From the NCBI GenBank assembly GCA_030698645.1, contig JAUYMV010000320.1, positions 1-13,506 on the forward strand: a DNA stretch of 13,506 nucleotides, given 5' to 3'. This DNA comes from Mesorhizobium sp. Its GTDB lineage: Bacteria; Pseudomonadota; Alphaproteobacteria; Rhizobiales; Rhizobiaceae. The position numbers were made by a program, and so were the translations under genes. Positions 9,110 through 13,506 of this stretch are shown one piece after another; the first letter of the stretch is position 1; the number at the start of each line of letters is the position of its first letter. The notes below the pieces were generated by a model that did not search any database, was not told the DNA's origin, and saw nothing but the letters and a program-made list of their open reading frames with translations.

Positions 9110-9633
9110 AAACGCCCGGCCGGCCTCGGCGTCGCAGCCGGGTCGGTCGGCATCATCAGCCGCAGCACCGGCGGCCCGGCGAAATCGGCGTCGAGCGGGT
9201 ATTCCTCGCGATGGTGCAGGCGCGTCACGTCGCGTGGAACCCCCTGCATCTGCATCCAGTGCAGCATGCCGCGATAGTGCTCGACCACGGCGCCGTCGCC
9301 TTCCGCGTGCCAGGCGACGACATAGCGCATCGCCGGCAGGTCGAGCCGTTCGAGATCGCCGGCCGCCGGCGCGCCCGGCTCCGGCTCGTAGCCGACGAAA
9401 TAGCGGAACCCGTCCGGCCGCTCGTTCCAGGAAACTCCGACCAACGGCCCCTTGAACAGGCCCGGCAGATCGGCCAGGCGGGCCTGCATGGCTTCCAGCG
9501 CCGCCCGCACGCCACCGGCGGCGGCGTCGGCGAAACTGCCGTCCCAGACGATGCCCACCAGCGATTGTGGCGGGCGGTCGACGATCTCGAATGCCGCCGT
9601 CCGCGCTTCGCCATCGCCGCACCACTGGCACAT
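9097..9633 (-). CDS. GyrI-like / AraC effector-binding-domain protein
   Basis: A 178-residue stand-alone protein with the layout of the GyrI-like small-molecule-binding superfamily: a first strand AAFEIVDRPPQSLVGIVWDGSFADA (13-37), helix 39-58, strands around KGPLVGVSWN (61-70) and FRYFVGYEPE (76-85), a DLPAMRYVVAWHAEGD segment (98-113), helix VVEHYRGMLHWMQMQG (116-131), then REEYPLDADFAGPPVLRLMMP (142-162), the usual C-terminal E-Y-x-D and I/M-P signature. Such proteins bind small or amphipathic molecules, or in E. coli GyrI inhibit gyrase. An unusual N-terminus carries CQWC (2-5). The frame extends upstream through ssb, but the ATG at 9633, 22 nt after the ssb stop, is the natural start. 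It is probably co-transcribed with ssb. The ligand is unknown, and gyrase inhibition is not implied by fold alone. Confidence 0.8.
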   Translation of the reverse strand: MCQWCGDGEARTAAFEIVDRPPQSLVGIVWDGSFADAAAGGVRAALEAMQARLADLPGLFKGPLVGVSWNERPDGFRYFVGYEPEPGAPAAGDLERLDLPAMRYVVAWHAEGDGAVVEHYRGMLHWMQMQGVPRDVTRLHHREEYPLDADFAGPPVLRLMMPTDPAATPRPAGRFGAA

Positions 9634-9639
9634 GGACGC

Positions 9640-9654
9640 CCGATCCCCGATCGG
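9640..9654 (-). repeat. Short hairpin in the ssb to GyrI-like gap
   Basis: CCGATC (9640-9645) and GATCGG (9649-9654) form a perfect 6-bp stem with a 3-nt loop that fills most of the 22-nt gap after ssb and lies 7 nt before the next start codon, where it could reduce downstream translation. No T run follows. Confidence 0.3.
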
Positions 9655-9655
9655 C

Positions 9656-10168
9656 TCAGAACGGGATCTCGTCGTCCAGGTCGCGGCCGCGATTGCCGCC
9701 CGACGTCGTGCCGCCGCCGCGCGAATAGTCGCCGCCGCCCGGTCCCGACTGGCCGAAGTCCGAGCCGCCGGAGCGCTGCGCGCCGCCATAGGCAACCTGG
9801 CCGCCGCCCTCGCTTTGGCCGCGCGAGTCGAGCATCTGCAGTTCGCCGCGGAATTTCTGCAGCACGATTTCGGTCGTGTAGCGCTCGACGCCGTCCTTCT
9901 CCCACTTGCGCGTTTGCAACTGGCCCTCGAGATAGACCTTCATGCCCTTCTTCAGGTACTGCTCGGCCACCTTGGCGATTTGGTCGTTGAAGATCACGAC
10001 CTGATGCCACTCCGTCTTCTCCTTGCGCTCGCCGGACTGCTTGTCGCGCCAGGATTCCGAGGTCGCGATGCGCAGGTTGACGACCGGATCGCCGGAATTC
10101 AGCCGGCGGATTTCCGGATCCGCGCCGAGATTGCCGATCAGAATGACCTTGTTCACGCTACCCGCCAT
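9656..10168 (-). CDS. ssb: Single-stranded DNA-binding protein
   Basis: A 170-residue SSB that coats single-stranded DNA in replication, recombination and repair and recruits partner proteins. Residues 5-113 form the OB fold: [17 protein letters not shown] (5-21), the aromatic DNA-contacting Trp40 and Trp54 ([10 protein letters not shown]), [19 protein letters not shown] (71-89) and YTTEIVLQ (97-104). Residues 114-163 are a Gly/Ser/Gln-rich flexible linker, and the protein ends in the acidic partner-binding tip DDEIPF. The frame is open 20 codons further upstream, but the MAGSVNKVI start at 10168 matches the family and has GGAG about 9 nt before it. A LexA box lies about 150 nt upstream. Downstream the GyrI-like gene follows at 22 nt. 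Confidence 0.97.
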   Translation of the reverse strand: MAGSVNKVILIGNLGADPEIRRLNSGDPVVNLRIATSESWRDKQSGERKEKTEWHQVVIFNDQIAKVAEQYLKKGMKVYLEGQLQTRKWEKDGVERYTTEIVLQKFRGELQMLDSRGQSEGGGQVAYGGAQRSGGSDFGQSGPGGGDYSRGGGTTSGGNRGRDLDDEIPF

Positions 10169-10317
10169 GACACCGCTCCGCGCTTGTCCGAAACCGAAAA
10201 AATTCGTCCGATGGAAATCGTCCGCCATAGCGGACCCGATCAGCCCACTCTACCCGATTGCGCCGCCGCCATGCGCCGGGCCGGCCCGAAAAGGCGGCGC
10301 TGTCCACATGTTTGTCT

Positions 10318-10332
10318 GTTCTTTATTTGTTC
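10318..10332. promoter_or_regulatory. LexA (SOS) box, alphaproteobacterial type
   Basis: GTTC at 10318-10321 and GTTC at 10329-10332, separated by exactly 7 bases, match the direct-repeat operator GTTC-N7-GTTC known for LexA in rhizobia and Rhodobacter. In this order the box normally lies between the divergent uvrA and ssb genes. A plus-strand -10-like TACAAT (10333-10338) directly follows it, facing away from ssb, where uvrA would be expected; no such gene is present. Control of ssb itself from here is possible but less certain. Confidence 0.7.
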
Positions 10333-10467
10333 TACAATGTATCGAGCCGAAATGCAAGCCGCCGGCTGCGAAGGTGGCGGGTCGGTTGAAACGGCATCAT
10401 AAGCGGTGGGCACACCGCATACGCGTTCAAGCATGCCTACCCCCGCGCAACAATCCGAAATGGCGAG

Positions 10468-10692
10468 CTAAATTGCCATCATATCGGATCTCAGACCCTT
10501 CAATATATTGTCAAGCTCTCGCTTTATTTCATTGGGGTCGTCGATACCCTCTCTGAAAAGTGTCATCAAGCGCTGAGCAAGTTTCTCCCGCGCTGGATGT
10601 TTACCTGAAACGCCAGCTAGCTCGCAATAATCATTCAGGATATTTCGTAGGGTCGAAAGTTGCTGAGCATCGACATGATCGTGCGTTGTCAT
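10468..10692 (-). CDS. Small orphan protein, 74 residues
   Basis: Starts MTTHDHVDAQQLSTLRNILND and is predicted almost wholly helical: helix 8-22 (QQLSTLRNILNDYCE), a loop with SGKHPAREK (29-37), helix 36-46 (EKLAQRLMTLF), then EGIDDPNEIKRELDNILKG (48-66). No enzyme motif, signal peptide or membrane segment is seen. I recall similarly organised short proteins in rhizobia but know no function. GGGAG lies 7 nt before the ATG at 10692; an in-frame ATG 15 codons upstream (10737) is less likely. The base composition is visibly AT-richer than all neighbours, with many A/T third positions, suggesting recent acquisition. It lies upstream of ssb on the same strand, separated by 299 nt that include the LexA box. 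Confidence 0.7.
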   Translation of the reverse strand: MTTHDHVDAQQLSTLRNILNDYCELAGVSGKHPAREKLAQRLMTLFREGIDDPNEIKRELDNILKGLRSDMMAI

Positions 10693-10920
10693 CACGCTTC
10701 TCCCGTTCGGGCGAAAGCTCTCAACTCTTCCAAGCACCCATTTGCCTGTTCAGGTGGGTGACGGGTCGAGGATACAGGACGGGAACCGGCGCGTATGCGT
10801 GTGGCATCTACCTATGCCGAACAATCGGCGCGGTTCCGAATTTCAAACTGACCCACCACCGTCGCGAAAGTGGTTCGGCCACCATGACTGGGTCTTGGTG
10901 GGCGCGCGGGAATTCGCTAT

Positions 10921-11220
10921 ATGTCGCGCATGATGACTCCCCGATCCAATTCCCGCCCGTCGCCCGTCGCCCGGTTGACCCTCTTGCTGGCCGCGACACT
11001 GCTTCTTGCCGTTGCCGCGGCGCCGCTGGCCTTGGCGAAAGACGACAAGAAGCCGGCTGCCCCGCTGCCCGGCGTCGAGGGAAACTACTCGATCGTCACC
11101 CCCGCCGCCGAGCCGCCGGAGGCCGAGGAAGGCGACGGCAAGACGATCAAGGCCGGCAATTGGGAACTCACGATCTCCGGCTATGTCTGGGTCCAGGTCG
11201 GGGCCAGTTCCGGCCGCTGA
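10921..11220 (+). CDS. Small exported protein of unknown function
   Basis: A 99-residue protein. An extended basic N-terminus (residues 1-18) precedes the hydrophobic core LTLLLAATLLLAVAAAPLAL (19-38), ending in LALA before KDD, a good signal peptidase I site. The mature 60 residues start with a charged, Pro-rich stretch (KDDKKPAAPLPG and PAAEPPEAEEGDGK) and end in a likely beta hairpin, TIKAGNWELTISGYVWVQVGASSGR. It is probably a small periplasmic protein. ATG codons at 10921, 10930 and 10933 are all possible; the first is used, with GGGA about 11 nt before it. A 7-bp inverted repeat (10852-10858 with 10896-10902) lies upstream. It converges with the next gene, 33 nt between stops. The function is not recognised. 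Confidence 0.7.
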   Translation: MSRMMTPRSNSRPSPVARLTLLLAATLLLAVAAAPLALAKDDKKPAAPLPGVEGNYSIVTPAAEPPEAEEGDGKTIKAGNWELTISGYVWVQVGASSGR

Positions 11221-11253
11221 TCCTACGGATCGGACGCCTGACGAGCGCCATCT

Positions 11254-12060
11254 TCACTCCCAGTCGCGCGCGCCCCTCGGATGCCTCGGTTGCTCGCGCT
11301 CCGGCGCCTCTGCGGGCCGGGTCCGTTCCTCGTCGGGCACCTTGTCGAGGAAATGCTCCATCCAGGCGAACGAGAACATCGGCGCCGCCTCGATCAGGAA
11401 CGTCGTCTTCAGCATGTCCTCGGTCGACAGGCCTGACGCGCCGAGCGCCTCCAGTTCCTCCGGTTTCGCCCCGGCCTCGGCCGCCCGCATCGCCGTCGCC
11501 ATCGCGTCCAGCTCGACGGCGATCTCCTCGCGCAGCGCCGCCGCGGCCTGGTCGTCGAACAGCAGCGCGCCGGCGGACATACGATTCCGGCCCGACACCT
11601 CGAGCACCCGCATCGCGATCGTGTTGCCCGGCCTGAGCACGCGGCTCATGCCTGCGTCGTGCACGCGCACCGGCTCGCCGCCGAGGATCAGGTCGCGCGC
11701 CAGGAAAGAGTCCGCCGGCATGACCTCGCCCACCTCGTAGAGGCTCATCACCGACCCCTTGAGCGCCTCAAGATAGCGTCGGACCGACGCCGATTCCTTC
11801 CAGCCGCGCCGCTTCAGATAGTCGTCGATGATGGTGGTCTCGCCGTCTTCGCCGACCTTCGTCACGAAGTCCTCGAAGGCGCAGGTCCACAGCGCCGCCG
11901 AGGCGGCCTCGCCGAGGATCTCGTGCAGCCGGTCCTCCTCGAGATCGAATTCGTCGCAGACCGGCAGGAAATGATCGTCGAGCACGAGATCGAGCGCCTC
12001 GCGCCACTTTTCGCCATACGCCCATTTGACGAGGCCGGGTGGAATGTCGTTGCGCGCCAT
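11254..12060 (-). CDS. Unrecognised cytoplasmic protein, 268 residues
   Basis: No signal peptide or membrane segment is seen. The first ~100 residues are mainly helical and acidic, including DDYLKRRGWKESASVRRYLEALKGS (79-103). A central beta-rich module, SLYEVGEVMPADSFLARDLILGGEPVRVHDAGMSRVLRPGNTIAMRVLEVSGRNRMSAGALLF (106-168), has a repeating strand pattern like a small barrel: a lead strand, a RDL turn, a charged strand, then a GNTIAMRV strand. A helical region with many Ala and Glu follows, and the last 25 residues are charged and disordered. ATG at 12060 is chosen with AGGCGG about 5 nt before it; the upstream 29 codons are Arg/Gly-rich and unlikely to be protein. It lies 165 nt downstream of the phosphatase gene on the same strand. 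I know no function; nucleic-acid or protein binding by the central module is a guess. Confidence 0.82.
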   Translation of the reverse strand: MARNDIPPGLVKWAYGEKWREALDLVLDDHFLPVCDEFDLEEDRLHEILGEAASAALWTCAFEDFVTKVGEDGETTIIDDYLKRRGWKESASVRRYLEALKGSVMSLYEVGEVMPADSFLARDLILGGEPVRVHDAGMSRVLRPGNTIAMRVLEVSGRNRMSAGALLFDDQAAAALREEIAVELDAMATAMRAAEAGAKPEELEALGASGLSTEDMLKTTFLIEAAPMFSFAWMEHFLDKVPDEERTRPAEAPEREQPRHPRGARDWE

Positions 12061-12225
12061 GCTGCCGCCTGTGCAGGATCCGGCCCCGCCGCGCCGGGAG
12101 CGGCGCGGGAACCACCGGTCTTGTAGCGCCGGAAGCCGCCAGCGCAAAGCCCCGCCGCCGTTCCGCAGTTCCGCATGCGCCGCGGATCGCCGGCAACGCC
12201 TGCGGGCTGGCCGCGCAGGTCCTTG

Positions 12226-12825
12226 CTAGACGTCGTTGCCGCCAAGCGTCGCCTCGATCGCGTCGAAGGTCTCGTCCATCGCCATCGTCTTCGAAATGGA
12301 CACGGCGAAATGGCCGTAGAAGATGGAGAGCTGGCGCTCGGCGATTTCCGGCGCCACTCCCTTGACGAAGGTGAGGTAGAGCGCGGAGGCCAGGCCGCTG
12401 CGATCGGCGCCGCCCATGCAGTGCACCAGGATCGGCTTTTCTGCGGTCAGCAGGATGGCGATCAATTGCGACATGCGCTCGTCGCCGAGCCTGGCCCGCG
12501 CGCTCATGGCGAAATCGATGTGGTTCAGGCCAAGCGCCGCGCTGGCGCGCTTCTCGGCGTCATACCAGCCCGCCCCGTCGTTCGCGCCGCGCAAATTCAC
12601 CACGGTCCTGATGCCGTGCGCCGCCACGTAGCCGGCGAGACGGTCGGGCGTCGGCTGCGCCGAGCGGTACAGTTCCCCCGGCGCCACGACATGGAAGTTT
12701 CCGGATATCTGCCGGTAGCCGAGAAAGCAGCCGAATAGCAGCAGCCCCAGTGCCAGTGTGGCGACGGCTCGCATGCTGAAGTTCCGCGCGACTTTCCACG
12801 ACGCGATGCGCTGCAAAACACTCAT
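12226..12825 (-). CDS. Membrane-anchored dual-specificity/tyrosine-type protein phosphatase
   Basis: A 199-residue cysteine phosphatase. Residues 19-38 (RAVATLALGLLLFGCFLGYR) are a single N-terminal membrane anchor with basic residues before it, so the catalytic domain probably faces the periplasm or cell surface. The domain begins with GELYRSAQPTPDRLAGYV (50-67), continues with a GIRTVVNLRG strand (71-80) and has the P-loop VHCMGGADRSG (135-144), in which Cys136 is the nucleophile and Arg142 binds the phosphate (CX5R). This is the pattern of the Siw14/DSP-like family, whose members cleave phosphotyrosine, inositol phosphates or lipid phosphates; the substrate here is unknown. The start at 12825 is chosen over one 26 codons upstream because the upstream part is Gly/Ala-rich; it is preceded by a G-rich tract without a typical spacing. 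Transcribed towards the 268-residue gene. Confidence 0.88.
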   Translation of the reverse strand: MSVLQRIASWKVARNFSMRAVATLALGLLLFGCFLGYRQISGNFHVVAPGELYRSAQPTPDRLAGYVAAHGIRTVVNLRGANDGAGWYDAEKRASAALGLNHIDFAMSARARLGDERMSQLIAILLTAEKPILVHCMGGADRSGLASALYLTFVKGVAPEIAERQLSIFYGHFAVSISKTMAMDETFDAIEATLGGNDV

Positions 12826-12943
12826 CCCGGCCCCCCCGGCAGCGGTTTCTTTGGCCAAATTCTGGCCGGAGGCGGTAACGGGGACATGACCGGAAGACGA
12901 CACGATTGTCGCAATGCGCGGGAAAAACCGTCACGAGTCTCCG

Positions 12944-12960
12944 AGGGGCCGGAGGCCCCT
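12944..12960. repeat. Perfect 7-bp hairpin with 3-nt loop
   Basis: AGGGGCC (12944-12950), loop GGA, GGCCCCT (12954-12960). It lies about 120 nt upstream of the phosphatase start. No T run follows on either strand. Confidence 0.4.
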
Positions 12961-13041
12961 GCTGGGCGCGTCATGTCGGCTTCGCGGGTGCGCCTTCGCC
13001 GGCTGGGTCTGCGCAAGCAAGCCGCCCACGCAAACGAAATC

Positions 13042-13112
13042 GACCCCGCCGCCGGTCAGGGCGCGCGGGGTCTGTCGTGAGCTTGCTCACAGGCCGGTCG
13101 GGATCGACCGGC
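13042..13112. repeat. Three consecutive perfect inverted repeats
   Basis: Stem 1: GACCCCGC (13042-13049) with GCGGGGTC (13065-13072), 15-nt loop. Stem 2: GTGAGC (13077-13082) with GCTCAC (13085-13090), 2-nt loop. Stem 3: GCCGGTC (13093-13099) with GACCGGC (13106-13112), 6-nt loop. They follow each other with gaps of 4 and 2 nt. They could be part of a structured RNA, a repetitive extragenic element or clustered operators. Given the high GC content one or two such stems are expected by chance, so the cluster rather than any one stem is the signal. Confidence 0.4.
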
Positions 13113-13216
13113 GGATGTTCGGATGCCTGGATGGCGTTGCCATCGATCCGACAGCAGTCTCTGATTGTCAGGTCAAACGGCCGTACGCGGTTCGTCCGGT
13201 TGTTTGGGCCGGGCGC

Positions 13217-13276
13217 CTACGCCTGCCGCGGCTCCGCTGCGAGGCGAAGCCATTCGGGACTGTCAGGTGGAGTCAT
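13217..13276 (-). CDS. Possible 19-residue peptide with a strong ribosome binding site
   Basis: The ATG at 13276 is preceded by a GGAGGGAGG tract 1 nt away, so a GGAGG core lies 5 nt from the start. The frame reads MTPPDSPEWLRLAAEPRQA and then TAG. It overlaps by ATGA the end of a 17-codon frame (13273-13326) that itself overlaps by TAATG the end of the frame running in from the right edge. It may be a real small peptide, the start of a gene cut short by a mutation, or chance. Confidence 0.25.
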   Translation of the reverse strand: MTPPDSPEWLRLAAEPRQA

Positions 13277-13325
13277 GCCTCCCTCCGAGCTGGTTGCGTC
13301 GATGTCCTGATGCACAAATCCGCCA

Positions 13326-13505
13326 TTAGGTAGCAACCGCCACCAAGGGATTTTCGTCGGTCGTGCCTTTCCTCAGAAAGAGAGAGGCAAGCCGGGAAGC
13401 ACGCTGACGCTCCTTGCCGATTGTCAGCTCGAGATTATCAGATACAGGCGGATTGCCGTGCCCACATGGCCTGCTTTGTTTATTTGTGAAGAAGGTCGGC
13501 AACCC
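13326..13505 (-). CDS. Possible partial gene entering from the right edge
   Basis: A minus-strand frame is open from the window edge for 59 codons and stops at 13326. Its end, about residues 23-59 of the visible part, contains DNLELTIGKERQRASRLA and SLFLRKGTTDENPLVAVAT, which looks more like protein than its surroundings. About 35 of 59 codons end in G or C, clearly below the strong GC3 bias of the core genes, so it is either a recently acquired gene or non-coding. The true start may be the TTG just inside the edge or lie outside the window. No family is recognised. Confidence 0.35.
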   Translation of the reverse strand, partial: GLPTFFTNKQSRPCGHGNPPVSDNLELTIGKERQRASRLASLFLRKGTTDENPLVAVAT

Positions 13506-13506
13506 C

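Larger units (their letters stand above)
12826..13216. other. Gene-poor region rich in perfect inverted repeats
   Basis: Upstream of the phosphatase gene, ~390 nt show no convincing gene. Open frames exist on the plus strand, but they are Arg/Pro/Cys-rich, lack ribosome binding sites and do not look like protein. The region holds four perfect inverted repeats within 170 nt (detailed separately) and the promoter region of the phosphatase gene, for which I cannot pick a reliable -35/-10 pair. Confidence 0.5.

Noticed and set aside
10403..10418. GCGGTG-GGCA-CACCGC hairpin after the 74-residue gene as a terminator
   Set aside because: The stem is only 6 bp, lies 50 nt after the stop codon and has no T run.
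10560..11636. A 358-codon plus-strand frame covering the small exported gene and the end of the 268-residue gene
   Set aside because: It is Arg/Pro/Ser-rich, spans the ends of two well-supported genes in other frames and has no domain.
12906..13333. Overlapping plus-strand frames of 134 and 139 codons in the gene-poor end
   Set aside because: No ribosome binding site, Arg/Pro/Cys-rich composition, and both pass through the inverted repeats; no similarity to a family is apparent.
13163..13427. Repeats of GATTGTCAG (13163, 13419) and ACTGTCAG (13259)
   Set aside because: Short, irregularly spaced (96 and 160 nt) and without conserved flanks; not a CRISPR array or iteron set and compatible with chance.

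Overview
The window is GC-rich chromosomal DNA from an alphaproteobacterium, most likely of the order Hyphomicrobiales (Rhizobiales). This rests on the ssb, MarC-family, gyrA, coaD and paired-cyclophilin neighbourhood, on an alphaproteobacterial-type LexA box (GTTC-N7-GTTC) upstream of ssb, on a long GyrA with an extra segment in its C-terminal domain, and on strong G/C preference at third codon positions. No database search was possible, so family names rest on motifs read from the sequence.

Left part (1-5300): a minus-strand housekeeping block reads gyrA, then coaD, a periplasmic cyclophilin, a cytoplasmic cyclophilin and a small exported protein. The last four are almost back to back (gaps of 17, 31 and 7 nt) and look like one operon. 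Between gyrA and coaD, on the opposite strand, lies a 44-codon reading frame with a very good ribosome binding site that encodes a one-helix membrane peptide. gyrA appears to start with TTG and has a perfect 7+5+7 dyad lying over its predicted -10 box.

Middle part (5300-9630): accessory genes in both orientations. On the plus strand are a CPBP-type intramembrane protease, a RibD_C/dihydrofolate-reductase-like protein and a MarC-family membrane protein. A cysteine-motif membrane protein follows on the minus strand. Next comes a small plus-strand protein resembling the GNAT-like proteins of T7-like phages, and a minus-strand GyrI-like effector-binding protein immediately downstream of ssb.

Right part (9650-13506): ssb has a LexA box in its upstream region. 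The gene usually found divergent from ssb in this order, uvrA, is absent, and an AT-richer stretch with a 74-residue orphan gene sits there instead. Further right are a small exported protein, an unrecognised 268-residue protein and a membrane-anchored dual-specificity-type phosphatase. The last ~680 bases hold no confident gene. They contain several perfect inverted repeats and, at the edge, a chain of short overlapping minus-strand frames that may be the end of a gene continuing outside the window.

I see no tRNA, rRNA, CRISPR array or intact insertion sequence. The window is mostly ordinary core genome. The best candidates for something undescribed are the 44-residue membrane peptide, the phage-like GNAT gene with the inverted repeat in its leader, the broken uvrA-ssb junction and the right-hand edge.
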